A stretch of 64,000 nt of DNA, from assembly GCA_027475525.1 (NCBI GenBank), contig JAMWFC010000088.1, forward strand, positions 1,457,534-1,521,533, given 5' to 3'. The translations under genes were made by a program, and so were the position numbers. Under the pieces are notes generated by a model. It was not told the DNA's origin, did not search any database, and worked only from the letters and a program-made list of their open reading frames with translations. Shown here piece after piece: positions 35,736 to 48,395 of the stretch. Source of the stretch: Macrolepiota albuminosa (lineage: Eukaryota; Basidiomycota; Agaricomycetes; Agaricales; Agaricaceae). Numbering within the stretch: the stretch's first letter is position 1; each line of letters opens with the position of its first letter.

Positions 35736-38700
35736 ATGGCCGGGGCCTTACACCATTTCGGCAATAGGGCGCTCAAGGAGCGACAATCAATATTAATTGG
35801 GGTTTGCCTTTGGACCGGAGTTCCGTTCATAACAGACTACATACAACAATACAACGTGCTTGCCTGTCTTTCGCTTATACATATTATGGCTCTGGACTTT
35901 CCATTAGTCCCATACCCATACCCATACACAACGTGCTTGCCTGTCTTTCGCTTATACATATTATGGCTCTGGACTTTCCATTAGTCCCATACCCATACCC
36001 ATACCCATACAACCAGTTTTGGAGACGCCATGCTCTCCGTCCAGAATCATTTGGCCGCGAATCAAAAATTGTACGTTGATGAAGAGGCTACTCTGCCACC
36101 AGTGTCCCTCCACCGCCAAATAACCAGTAAGTGATTGGACATATAACGCCCACCGAGTATTAATTAACATTACTTGCTATAGTGGCCTCCAATTTCTTGG
36201 CAGCTCCAACATATTCACCTCCAAGTTTCATAGCTATCATCCGGACAATGACCAAACACGGATGGTACTTCCAGATCTTCATATGCGACTCAAACCAGAC
36301 ATGAAACAGATTGAGGCTCCTATCTCCTTCTTGTCAAGCGTCTTCTTCCAGATCTTCATATGCGACTCAAACCAGACATGAAACAGATTGAGGCTCCTAT
36401 CTCCTTCTTGTCAAGCGTCTTCATTTTGGATCAATCCTTCAACGTCCAAGATTTTATCAAGAACAACAGTCATATCTTTCATGAGGGCTGTATTCACACC
36501 ATAGGTTGTCTGGAGAGCGAAAGGCACATTGCCGACTATTTCAATACCATCGCTATTGCTGCGTATGAATGTCCAGGATTTTCTTCTCACCTCTCTCCTC
36601 CTGACCACTATTGGACTGGAGGAAAGAGTAACAAATCACCATCGCAGGCCCATGGCGTGCAAAACCCGACATTGTCCTTGTCAAATCTCATCCGATATCC
36701 GGTGCCTATGATGATAGTAGTATCTTCTGGCCGGATGTTCTCGCATTGGCAGAGACGTCTGTCTCAACAGGTCTGACCAAAACCATGACAGAAGGGATAG
36801 ACTGTAAGTCATATCTCATGCTCTACTCCCAAGGTATGTATATGAGTCTTTATAATTCAATCACCCAATGTTTTGATGCATTACATCCAAGGGGATCGCG
36901 TGTACTCTACCTCCCTGAGTTTATATAGGGATCAGTGGTATCTGCATATTATTGATAGGCAGGGGAAGATAAACATCGGACCGCTCACATATGAAGGAAA
37001 CACTGAAGAACTGGTTAGGGTTCTTCTTTGTCTTACGTTCGGTCCGTTGACTATACTGGGATTGGATTCTACAATGACGCGAGAGGTTCCAAGTGGCAGG
37101 GTAAGTGTCTTAGATTGTTTTGAATGTCTGCGTCCGCTATATGTTGTATAGAGATTTCTGAAAGAAGGCGTGGCAGGGTAAGTGTCTTAGATTGTTTTGA
37201 ATGTCTGCGTCCGCTATATGTTGTATAGAGATTTCTGAAAGAAGGTGGCGGCCTAATTTTTGGGTGTGGTATTCAAAAAAAAAATTTGTACCACGGTGGA
37301 AGAATGGCGTTGAAAAGAGTACGATCACACCACCCGATGATATCTATTTTATGGACTTGACCAAAAAAATCAAGCAACAATATATTATAGCCGGTGACAA
37401 GCAGGATCTTAAACAGAATATTTCTTCGAACCTCTCCACCATTTTGTGTGATCATACATTCATTGTGAAATCGGAAATATTCAAGTCCCAGGCCCTCTTT
37501 GGGCACGCTACACGAGTCTGGGCTGTTGAAACCCCAGACCAAAAGCAGGCGATTATGAAGGATTCATGGATCCTCTCTGGCCGAAGGCATAATGAAAGTC
37601 ACTACCTCCAAGAACTTCACAAAGATGGCTTTTGCCCATTCATTCCCAAACCCATATGTTATGCAGTAGTCACGAAGACTTCCGTTATTTGTATCACAAA
37701 GATGGCTTTTGCCCATTCATTCCCAAACCCATATGTTATGCAGTAGTCACGAAGACTTCCGTTATTTGTACGGCGCTTTTCAGCTACGATTCACCAGAGA
37801 CCAGAGAACGCCGGCGATTGGTCATGTCACCTGTTTGTGTGAAGCTCTCGAACGTCCAATCCCTGATTGAACTGATGGGTGTTTTTCTCGACATCTGTTT
37901 CGGTAGGCTGAATCATCTTTTGATTTCATTTACTGAAACTTGTCCACTCTAGCGATTAAATTCTTAAAAGATCATAACCGTGTTCATCATCATCTTTTGA
38001 TTTCATTTACTGAAACTTGTCCACTCTAGCGATTAAATTCTTAAAAGATCATAACCGTGTTCATCGTGATATTTCCTTTGCAAACATAATGATTCGAAAC
38101 GCACCGCTTACCGAACAAGAAATAAAAGAATTTTATTCTGAGAAATGCCGCAGGATAATACGACTCGCACATCAATGTCGACCCGGAATCCTCATCGACT
38201 TCGACTATGCCGCATTTATTGAAAGTAATAGAAACAGTGCCTGCGGCTCTCATCAACAGGGTCCTTTACAGGCGTCCTATGCCTATCAGGATGCAAGTGA
38301 CCTTCATCCTCAAGAAAGGGAAAGCAGCCTAGAGATGGACACTGATTCCTCTGCTCACGGTCATCTTCCTCGCAGCAACTATGAGCGCCGTTCTACTCGA
38401 ACTATCCATACACAGTCGATAACTGAAGAAGCGCATTGCCATGATACTGACGAGGAGGACACTGATCAAACTCCTGTCAATTCTGGCTCTCCCGTTCCCC
38501 AACTACATCCGCGTGGGATTGATGGTCACTCATCCTTCTCGGCTGGTGTCTCATCCGAAAGGAGTCTACTCCAGGATTTACATGACATTCCTCAGACGCG
38601 CTTTCATGAACAACAGTTGCCTATTACAGTTTCATCCCCAAATACCGGCAAAAACACAATTCGTACCGTAAGTCGTGTTGACATCATCCTTGTATAATTT

Positions 38701-40295
38701 AACATATATCTCTGATTTAGGGCACGGCGCCTTTCATGGCCATACCCCTGTTGTTGTGGGGATCAACGCACACAGTTGGGTTTGATCTTGAAAGTCTTGT
38801 CTATGTCCTTCTCTACCTTTGCACCCAGTATCAGGACATAAACCCAGTCAAAATTTACAAAGATGGCTTGTTTAAGAAGGCTAAACGATACACCTTTGCA
38901 CCCAGTATCAGGACATAAACCCAGTCAAAATTTACAAAGATGGCTTGTTTAAGAAGGCTAAACGATACGCTCCCATTGCTGCTTGGTTCTTTGGCGACGG
39001 CAGCTTTCAAGATCTAGGTTGTCTAAAAGCTGGCCAGCTACACTTTGGATTGGAACATCTTGTTCTCGATTATATCTCTCCCCATTGATGACGCCCAAAG
39101 TTTGGTCAGTAACAAATATAACAATAGTGTTACCATAACAAAAACTTGTGTTGGGCACGCTAAAAGTGATGTGAGGAGTCCCGGGCAGGTCTCAGAGAAC
39201 GCGCCTATGAAAATAAAGTGAACTCAGAAAAGGTCGGCAAGTGTCAAGCACTAAGGCAGAAGCGCCTATGAAAGAAGCGGTAAGTGAACACGGCAACGTA
39301 AGTGGCAAGAGTGCGGTAAGCTTAGCAAAGTCTAAGCGTTGATAATGCCTGCCATAGCGGCAAGGTGCAAGTATGTCAAGGAAATGACTTCGATGTTGCC
39401 GACCGTAAATGAGATTTGGACCGTAAGGGAGACTGGAGTAAAGGGGAGCAGGAAACTCTGTTCTTTCGATGATGTATGTACAAGTCGGTAAGTACTTTTA
39501 TACTACAATGAGTTCACCATCGCCAGTGACTGATAACGCCAGAGTGTGGTAAACTAGAAAGTTTTATAGGGGTAGCTCCAATGGTTTCAGATCCCTACCG
39601 TCCATTCAGGACCCTTAGCAGCCCCAGGCAGCAGATCACGACGCTAAACCATCAATCCATCACCCTTCTGTCTGTCAAAAAAAACTAAGCAATGTCAGGC
39701 GCCAGATTGAGGTGCTAAGCGGTGTCAGACGCCAAAGTCAAACGCCAAGCTGTCCGTCAGTTTTTGATAGATCATCAGGCTTCTCCCTAAGCGCTGTCGT
39801 CAGTGACTGATGCCATCTGTCAGTTGTTATTCTTGCTGCTGTCGGCGCTATCATTGATCAGATCTGCTTCTTGCCGTACACGGCCATCAAATATTGCCAA
39901 AATTGGTTAATTAGTGCACACTAAGGTATCCCGAGCTGGTGCCACGTTGCCGTAGCCTGCCGTTGATGCGCTGATCCTGTATGGAGTCCTATCACTATTT
40001 TCAAGTTCTTCGAACTGTTATAAAAGACTTGTGGCGTGCATTATACCCTGCTTTCCCACATGACTTGATTCAAGGAGACGAGAAAACCCGTTTCCTCCCG
40101 GCCGACGCCTGTGATTCATTTATCGAGATCTTCGAGAGGGCAATTGTATCCCTTGGTAAACAGCAAGGCGAAGTATCGCCGGCAGATGCCTTCACGTCTG
40201 TATCAGGGTCAACAAAGCGCCGTGCGGAACAGGAAGAAGAGGGAACTGCTAAGAGGATTCTCAAGAAAATGGCTGCAGGCGATGGTCCTGTTTAA
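35736..40295 (+). pseudogene. FunK1-type fungal protein kinase, interrupted
   Basis: FunK1 kinases are a fungal-specific Ser/Thr kinase group expanded in mushrooms. Exons carry DQWYLHIIDRQGKINIGPLT (36930), YYIAG-like DLTKKIKQQYIIAGD and VWAVETPDQKQAIMKDSWIL (37340-37570), and HYLQELHKDGFCPFIPKPIC. The catalytic loop is HRDISFANIMIRN (38060), the Mg-binding motif is GILIDFDYA (38185), and GTAPFMAIPLLLWG with FDLESLVYVLLYL follows (38720-38810). HRD, Asn and the DFx Asp are all present. The kinase ends with WFFGDGSFQDLGCLKAGQLH (38985) and, after about 890 bp of unrelated DNA, ESYHYFQVLRTVIKDLWRAL and a charged tail ending at 40295. Seven 77-bp duplications (35851, 36268, 37094, 37617, 37912, 38815 among them) break frames. 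Dropping one copy at 37617 restores CYAVVTKTSVICTALFSYDS. Confidence 0.78.
39088..39980. other. Non-coding insertion in the last FunK1 exon
   Basis: Coding sequence stops after YISPH at about 39085 and resumes with WESYHYF-like codons at 39982. The roughly 890 bp between them has no open frame of interest. It contains short internal repeats such as GCGCCTATGAAA (39195, 39263) and CAGTGACTGAT (39530, 39800). No clear terminal repeats or target duplication could be fixed by eye. It could be a solo LTR or a MITE. Confidence 0.5.
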
Positions 40296-40794
40296 CCATC
40301 TCAGCAATCGAGTTTGGCCACCAGAAGGTCTGAATCAAGCACGTTTGTCCAGGGCTGGAACTTCGAGGTTTTAGAAGCTGATTTTGTTTTTAATGTCATG
40401 TTTTCTCAACTACATCAATTGATATACGTATCGAAGATGTTTAATAACGCTCATAATTGTATATATGTTTTGCGTGGAAGAAGTGAACAAGAACAAATAT
40501 TAATATAATCTTTCCATGGACCAATGACACGTGACATCATCTGCTCGCCGATAGCGAGTTCTGGGTTCACCCAAGCTCACTGTTAATCATGCTGCTCCCT
40601 TTCACCTGCTTCAATCTGTAACTTTCTTCGACCATTCGGCATACTTGGGGCTTGCCCCAGCCTATTCAGTATCACATCCTTAGAGTTGCTGTCTGCAGAA
40701 TTGTATCTCCTAAACATATAGAGCATGGTCCCATTGCAATCCAGAATGGACCGGAAGTGAGTCCTGCCGCTATATACAAACTTTTTTCATATCC
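40296..40794. other. Intergenic
   Basis: No gene seen. The motif GTTCTGGGTTCACCCAAGCTC core (TGGGTTCACCCA) occurs at 40562, also found in both inner arms and at 24143, 28085 and 28118. Confidence 0.5.
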
Positions 40795-43700
40795 TTGATG
40801 CAGCTCTTCAGAGTAGACAAAATTTCTGGCGCTGTTACTTTCCATCAAGGAGATGTCTACTATTCCCCAAACTCCAGCCGCCATGTTCCTATCCCACCAT
40901 TTGATGCAAAAATCGGTGTAGAAAGCGCTATTTTTCACATCCAAACCACCAGCAAAGAAGATTTTACTCAGCCTCATTGGTGGACGGAAACCTTTGGATG
41001 GCTTGCATTTGTTCCATGTAACCCTTGTTATGTTGGCCCTCTATTGGAACGACTTTTGAAAGTGCCCAAACACCTACCCGTTGCATTGAAAAAGGGCAAG
41101 AGAGGTATCACCTACCTGCCGAAGTTCAAGACTCGTGGATAAAATTGGATTGGTGGTTGTCGCTGGCGACATCTGTCATAAGCAAAGAACTTAAGATCTA
41201 GTTCAAGACTCGTGGATAAAATTGGATTGGTGGTTGTCGCTGGCGACATCTGTCATAAGCAAAGAACTTAAGATCTCGGTTGGGCGCCTCTTCTCTCCTT
41301 GGGCCATTGGTTACATGGGAAAAGAGGACAGTCATGGATGTATGCTGACATTAATTTACAGATCCCGAGGATTGTTCAAAGTTTGGATGGGATTGTTGTC
41401 ACATCTTATTGCCGAAGCTAGGTCAGCCAACGAAACCAGCACAGATATGTACTGGTACTGAGCGCTTTTGGCCCACGGATTTCAGCCTGAACTATTAGAA
41501 GCGCTCCAATTGTCAGTGATTTGTGATTTCTCCACAACTACCAAACGCGCTGGTGTCTTTGTCGATATTACCAGTAAAAACACAAATCAACCGACTGTTG
41601 AATGGTTTTTGAAGTACAACGTCCCCGTATGGTATCAATGGGGGACGCAAGAAATGTTGATTCCTTCCCTTGCTTATCTTGCCCCTCTTTCGGACCAATT
41701 CCAGCATGCAGTACTAGCTTCAAGCAACCCTGTACAGGAAGTCTGTACTATGGAAAAGCAGCCTAAATATGGAGTCTTTTTTGCTGCTCGCAACGCCCAC
41801 AATGCAAGGCATCTCTTGTATGAAAGTGCTATTGAGCAACAGACCCACTTAAACAGAGAGCGCCATCTGCCCACGGTCAGCGCTAAAGTTTTCAAATGGG
41901 TTCCCAGTGATGATGATGAAACTGTCTGGTGTGAGAGCGCCATCTGCCCACGGTCAGCGCTAAAGTTTTCAAATGGGTTCCCAGTGATGATGATGAAACT
42001 GTCTGGTGTTGCATTCAAGTGTGCAGGGCTGATAGGGAAGAAACATTGGAGAGTATAGTCAAGCGCAGATGCACTACAATTCATTCTCAAATGAATGGGA
42101 TTGCTGTAAGAATTTGGTCCTGGCAATGAAGACAGCAACAGGGAATTTTACAGCTTTTCGGATGAGCTAACTGGCTCTATCACTTGCCTTGAGCCCCATA
42201 CAAGAACAATCTACTATCCAGGACTCTTACTCCCCCACCACAAGCGGAGCAATCTTTGACTCTGAACGCCTTGATGTACCTCGTATCCACCCCCTCCAGC
42301 ACTCTGTTAGTTCACTGGAATCCATGCCACCAGCATTGCCTGAACTCTCATCATCAGCATCATCAGAGCCCATGTCGCTCATATATCCAAAGCCCACGTT
42401 GAATGAGTCTTGGAAAATCGCTGCCCTGCAGCAGGAAATTTTTAAGATCCTTGCCTTACACTATGGCTTCACAAAAACCTCTTCCCTGCCCTCCTCTTTA
42501 CCATTGTTGACCAGCGAAGCAGAATGCAAGAAGCTCGCTTGTTTGCTAGGTCTGTCGTGGTCTCGGTGCCAGCCTTACATTGGGCAAGTTCTAGGTGCAT
42601 CTCTGGCAAAGTCTTACTTTGCTAGGTCTGTCGTGGTCTCGGTGCCAGCCTTACATTGGGCAAGTTCTAGGTAGGTGCATCTCTGGCAAAGTCTTACCTT
42701 GAGGGAATAATAGAGGGATGCTGGCCCAGGATGATAACTGCAATTTTAACGTTACAAATTGTTTTTCACTGGATATGTCTGACCGCGGTCAATACCTACG
42801 CATCGTTGAGAGTGTGGAAGAGAAGCCTCGAATTTTTTACATGTTCGACTTTGGTATCAAGTCTGAAAGGCCATGGAAGTTAACGCTCACTAATGCGACA
42901 GATGCGTAATTTTTTACATGTTCGACTTTGGTATCAAGTCTGAAAGGCCATGGAAGTTAACGCTCACTAATGCGACAGATGCGTTATTGTATGTTGACTT
43001 CATTCTAGCGTTTGTAATCGGACGTTGCAGAGTATCTCCTCCAACACGGCATTGCATTTCGAACCTTTCTTCCCTCAGAAATTGCTCCTAAAGCACCCCG
43101 CAAATCCTTCCCCCCTGGTGTACTCCCGATGCGACTGTCTGATTCGCAGTATGGGGTCAAGGATTATGCATCTTATATTCGGCATCGGGAAATTCTGTTA
43201 ACTCAGCCTCGGGGTCGTGCTGCACTAATGCAAGGTGGGATCATCTGGAGGTTGAGTACTTCAGTTGTCAGCTTTTCATCTGTACTTCAGGGACCTACGG
43301 GTTGGTCAGAGGTGGGATCATCTGGAGGTTGAGTACTTCAGTTGTCAGCTTTTCATCTGTACTTCAGGGACCTACGGGTTGGTCAGTGATTCCCAACACA
43401 ATGATTGTAGTTCGCGACCCAAAAACGAATGAGTTGTTCATAGACGACACCCTTACTGAAGTAGAACTCAACCTCATTTCTGGGTCCTATCTTTGCTCGA
43501 CTGGTAAGACCTTTCCTATTTTCTATCTGCTTCTCACCTTTGCCCAGGACTCTCAACCAAACTGCTCTCCGTTCCTGGTTTCCTACAGTGATGGCCTTCA
43601 ACAGTAGTGGTGAGGATTACGGTCGCTGGAATGAACAACGTGAAGACGCATTCTTGCGATGATTAGGTGAGATTAATGATATCAATCACAGAGCAAGTTT

Positions 43701-43990
43701 TCGAGGGCCCTTGCTGGTAAGAAATGGTGCGATCTCATGTGTGGTTCGAAGGATGTTCGACTTTTAAAAGCTGCTATGGAGTCCTTCTCTCAGGCTTTCA
43801 TCAAACAACATATGACAGAATAATTCGTCGAACATTTCCATGTAAATACATTAAGAGACATTGATAGCGCCTATGAGTATCTAACACATATGACAGAATA
43901 ATTCATCAACATTTCCATGTAAATACATTAAGAGACATTGATAGCGCCTATGAGTATCTAACGCATTTGGAAGGTCAAGTCTTTGGGATA
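40795..43990 (+). pseudogene. Large protein of an unrecognised mushroom-type family, interrupted
   Basis: Conserved-looking text starts QLFRVDKISGAVTFHQGDVY, then HWWTETFGWLAFVPCNPCYV with GPLLERLLKVPKHLP (40800-41080). It continues SVGRLFSPWAIGYMGKEDSH, VWMGLLSHLIAEARSANETS (41270-41440), and KRAGVFVDITSKNTNQPTVE with WFLKYNVPVWYQWG (41550-41640). Next come ETVWCCIQVCRADREETLES (42000-42050 after removing the 41856 duplication), KIAALQQEIFKILALHYGFT (42415), DMSDRGQYLRIVESVEEKPR (42775), EYLLQHGIAFRTFLPSEIAP (43030) and GKKWCDLMCGSKDVRLLKAA (43720). This looks like one long protein of 800-1000 residues. I associate the text with an expanded Agaricomycete family of unknown function but cannot name a domain. 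Duplications of period 76-78 at 41123, 41856, 42542, 42831, 43233 and 43808 break it. Confidence 0.5.
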
Positions 43991-44990
43991 CGGAGTCGCC
44001 CCTGATGAGTTCGGCTGACAAAACTACACAGTCCTGAGCACGGTAAGGATCGGAGGGTGAATGACGCCTTACCTGCATACTGCAAAATTGATTAGGGTGT
44101 TGTCCTCGCGCCTAACATTGACGAATTCGGAATGAGTACCCTTACGGATGACGAAGATATCTCCGCGCCAGTTTCTGTCCGACGAGGCGAGGACATGGTG
44201 ATTCAGTGGGAGATTGACATGGTTTTTGAAGAATAGGTGATAGCGGACTGTCTGATGCCTCCTGATGATGGTTACAATGGTGTGGTGTATATGTGGCTGA
44301 AGCTTATGGTTCTGTAATATAAATTCAAGGTAGGGTCGTCTTCCACAGCAATTCGTCTGACACTGGACCCTTCTGGTGACGGGTCGGCTGTATGTTGCAG
44401 AATAATATTGCCCATCAATGTTACTAGACCAGTCCTGCGTTCAAGTCAGATTTGCAGAAGGATTTGCGGCTGCAAGGTAGCTCACTTTACTAGAAGGTGT
44501 AAAGGGTTCGAGCAAGGTGACCATGTCATGCTGACAACTAGGTAAAGAGTTGGTAACGCATTTCAAGGCAATGAGGGAGTAGACTTGAAGTCAACAGTAA
44601 GGTCATCCATAGCCTCTAGCAGCTTAAAACAGGGATCTCCTTTGTCTTTGTCTTTTCAGATCGCTGATAACGCATGCTGGGATCTCCACATGCTGTCCTT
44701 TTTTTTCTTTGAGCTCTCTTTGATCTCTTTGTCCGCTTTTAACATGACACGCAATTAAACAGGGATCTCCTTTGTCTTTGTCTTTTCAGATCGCTGATAA
44801 CGCATGCGTTCGACAAAGAACCGGAATTCGATTAAACAGGGATCTCCTTTGTCTTTGTCTTTTCAGATCGCTGATAACGCATGCGTTCGACAAAGAACCG
44901 GAATTCGGATCTCCACATGCCCTCTTTGAGCTCTCTTTGAGCTCTTTGTCCGCTTTTAACATGACACGCGACTTTCCCCTTTAAACGGCT
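43990..44990. other. No gene recognised; repeated block
   Basis: AAACAGGGATCTCCTTTGTC with its TCTTTGTCTTTTCAGATCGC continuation occurs three times (44628, 44758, 44835). The last two copies are a 77-bp direct duplication; the first is 130 bp upstream and diverges after CGCATGC. No coding signal is convincing. Confidence 0.55.
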
Positions 44991-45049
44991 GCTATCTTAT
45001 TGGAACCATAGTGACTTGCAGCCTTCCAATCCCATGAACAGAGATTCTG

Positions 45050-48000
45050 ATGACATTGTATGTTCTGCTGTCATTTCTTTCGGATGCATGCTCTGACATA
45101 TTGTATCCCTTCCAGATTACTGCCCCTGCTAGGCTGGATAATCCCCCTCCTGTCCAGCCTGAGAGTATGGGGCTTAATATCTTCCATGTAACTCCGCGGC
45201 CCCAGAAGCGTCTTAGAATCAAAAAAGACGATGAAGATACGGTCTCTCTAACTGTGATTACAACTTCTTTCTATTAATGTTTATCATCCATTGACCTTGC
45301 TTTCATAGCTATCTCACAGTCTTGAAAATAAGACGATGTGGTTACAGGTGGGTTGTCTGGATTTCTATCCGGTATTTGACAAAACCTTGAGCAGGTGGCG
45401 AAGTTGGAATGTGAGAAATCCAAACTACTAAGTCTGGATTTCTATCCGGTATTTGACAAAACCTTGAGCAGGTGGCGAAGTTGGAATGTGAGAAATCCAA
45501 ACTACTAAGACATCTTCAACTCTATGAATCTGCAAGTCTGGGACCGATTACAGTGGGTTTTATGTGGACAGTTCTCAAAATTTACTAATTGAGACTTCAA
45601 CTAGCAGATCACCCGCAAAATACAAACTGATTGCCCGCTTCCAGATCAGGCCTCCACAAGGCAGAAGGAGGTGTCTGTTCGTCGAGATTGAGTTTTAAGG
45701 AAGACGCTAACTGAACTCAAATAGTTTGGATCCTGTGAAAACAAGAACAACCTCAGAAATGGTACCTCAGCCGCTGCCCCAGAAAGTGCGCTCCCTGGCC
45801 AGCTCTCTTGTCTACAAGAGGATCTATGGAGGGTGCAAAAGACGATAGAGAAGAAGGATGTTCAGCTAGAAAGGATGAGACGCAAAATGATCCATGCTAG
45901 CGAGAGTTATCAGGCCATGTTGGAAGCAAGGGAATCGTCCTTTGACAGATATGAGACCACTATGAAGGTAAATCTATTGTCTACTCCTTAGCTTATTGAT
46001 TATGGTTTCTTATGTCCTTTGACAGATATGAGACCACTATGAAGGTAAATCTATTGTCTACTCCTTAGCTTATTGATTATGGTTTCTTATTCCGTCATAG
46101 GAAAGGAGAAAGATACTGAGCTTTCTATTGCTTTGCAGGAAGCAAAAGACGAGGTGACCGAAGCATTGAAAGAACAAAAGAAAGCAGAAACTGCGTTGAT
46201 AGCCCTACAACAAGAAAATGACGGAGTGCGAGCTACTTTGGAACAGAAAGCCATGGCCTTCCATGCCGCACTGAAGGTAGGTTTAACCCCGTATACATCT
46301 TTTCTTCTCTCACCACCATCATTCTGCAGGAAGTCAATGACGCCAAGGCCAGGGCTATCCAGGAGAAAACCGTTGAGCTTCAGGGCCTAACAAGAGCTTT
46401 AGATGCCCTGCGACAGCAGCCAAGGCCAGGGCTATCCAGGAGAAAACCGTTGAGCTTCAGGGCCTAACAAGAGCTTTAGATGCCCTGCGACAGCAGAAGG
46501 ATTATCTGCAGAAGAAAATGATGGGGCGATCAAAGCAATTAAGGAACGGGACGATGAATTGCGGAGGATGACAACCACCTTTGACGCCCTGCGGCAGGAA
46601 AAGGAAGAAGCTGTCAAGGTCTGCTTTTCCATTACCCTTCTTTTGTATCTCACCACCTCTGCAGGAAACAAAGGAGGCGGCGACGAAGGCAATTGGTGAC
46701 AAAGTCATTGAGCTACAGAGAGTGACAGGTGCTCTGGATGCCCTGCAGTGCAATAAGGACCATATACAATCTGCGTTGGATGAGAAAGACAAGGCTTTCA
46801 ATGCTTTACTCAAGGTATGCTATTTTACATCCGAGTTGTTGTCTTTATGCTCACTGTCTCATCTCAGGAGGTGAAAGATGAGGCACTAGCAATGCAGATG
46901 ACGCTTCAAACACAAGATGCCAAAGTTGCTGCTGTCGAGGCGGAAAAAATATCTCTTCTGGACCAATTGCAAACCAAGAAGGCATCCTCCGCATCTCTGA
47001 GCATGGAATTTGAGAACAAATTGACTATTGCTCACAACAAGGTCTCCGCCAGGGACAAGACTATTGAGGGTCTACTCCTCAGGCTTTCGGCCATGCAAGA
47101 TGAATTGGCATCAGTACATGCCAATGTAAGTTAGTCGTAAGCTCATGTCTATCAATTTTTTCCAAGTCTCTTTGCCAGCAGCAAGAAATACGAACATCAG
47201 ATGCCTCTGTCAAGAAATTGTCGGCTGTCGGTACTTCTATCTAGTTCCATTATAGCAGCTCAACTTCTCAAACAACAGGACAAGGCAACACTTGAACAGT
47301 CATTAATTACGGCCCACCAGTCCTTAACGACGTACAAGGCAAAGGTGGACTCACTGGATGCCAAATTAGAGGATGTGCAATCCCGGTTGCAAGCCATTGA
47401 AGCCAAAAAGGCCAAAATACCGGAGTTGGAGATGTTCCAGGGTATGCTGGCGACACTTGAAGATGTAGTTATGCATAGACAAGAATCTGTGAGATTGTGA
47501 TCATATTATGTTGATTTCCATCTCCATGTCTATAAATAGGTTCCTACACGAGAGCCCACCCAAGACAACCTAGAATCTGTGCCAAGCCGGGGTCCACCTC
47601 AAGGTGGTGAAGACATGGTCATTGATGGAAATCCAGCCATGGCTTTTGCCCAGCTCCAACAACCGCAACACATTTGTGCAGGAAGACAGCAAACTAGACT
47701 GTCACACGTAGACTTAGACTCGATGGATAGATTGTTCGGTGAAAAGGGAAGTCAAGCTCTTATCCTTTTCCACTTTGGACTAAACTTCTTCTATCGATAC
47801 AGTACATGTATATTAGTGGCCATCCATCTATCAGTAAACAAGTGCAGTCTAAAGAGACACCGTATGAGCGTGGCATTCACAGTTCAACTTCTGTGATCAC
47901 GGGCAGACAAACAAGGAATTCAAATTGCTGATCCCGAGACAATTATGTGGCGATCGACAAACTGTGCCATTCTCAGCAGCTATTGAAGTTCCCTGTGGTA

Positions 48001-48207
48001 TCTAGCACTCCCTTGGCATCTGATCGTCCTGGCCCGTCACTTTCTGTTCCATTGTCGTCCTTTGCCGCTTCTCCTAGATATTCATGCAGAGGTATGATCT
48101 CAACCCATGAACGTGTGAGAATCCTCATCCTCAAGGATGACAGTGGTAGGGTTGGTAACAATGCAAAAGGCAATGACGGTTCTATGCTTCAGATGGGGGT
48201 CGAGTGA
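45050..48207 (+). CDS. Long coiled-coil protein with repeated exons
   Basis: Exons are separated by about 50-bp introns. The first gives DNPPPVQPESMGLNIFHVTP (45135). Then LQEDLWRVQKTIEKKDVQLE with RMRRKMIHASESYQAMLEAR (45810-45950), EKDTELSIALQEAKDEVTEA (46105), and KARAIQEKTVELQGLTRALD with ALRQQKD (46345). Then DDELRRMTTTFDALRQEKEE (46550), IGDKVIELQRVTGALDALQC (46690), QTKKASSASLSMEFENKLTI (46970) and LEQSLITAHQSLTTYKAKVD (47290). The module E-L-Q-x-L-T-x-A-L-D-A-L recurs, so the coiled coil has grown by exon duplication. The C-terminal part (47540-47760) is Pro/Gln-rich. No catalytic domain is seen; likely a structural or scaffold protein. Duplications at 45355, 45937 and 46342 disturb the frame. 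Confidence 0.55.
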
Positions 48208-48395
48208 AGTGGATGGTAGGGAAAATTGTAAGGCCAAGTTATGGGCTTACCAGGGTTTCAGGAGTTACCGACGAGAATAAGTTTCATGAAATGGTTACTT
48301 AGTACATTTACATACTTCCACAAATAAAATGTCTTTGATCATTATGGCTTTCAGCAGTTTGCTATCACTACACGTAAAGAAAACCAAAAGCCAAA
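48208..48395. other. Intergenic
   Basis: No gene seen between the coiled-coil gene and the right inner arm. Confidence 0.5.

Larger units (their letters stand above)
28404..46495 (+). repeat. Cluster of direct tandem duplications with period 77 bp
   Basis: First-copy starts with period exactly 77: 28404, 29821, 29991, 30208, 30498, 31099, 31689, 32207, 32843, 33035, 33314, 33734, 34799, 35851, 36268, 37094, 37617, 37912, 38815, 41123, 41856, 42831, 43233, 44754, 45355, 45937, 46342. Copies are mostly identical. Similar ones outside the cluster start at 1937, 6354, 6508, 9175, 11114, 11470, 17437, 17873, 18395, 50807, 52021, 57811 and 63513. Period 76 or 78 is seen at 22481, 26801, 28808, 42542 and 43808. 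Since 77 is not a multiple of three, each one in an exon shifts the frame. The constant length and unrelated sequences suggest unmerged k=77 contig overlaps rather than biology. Confidence 0.9.
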
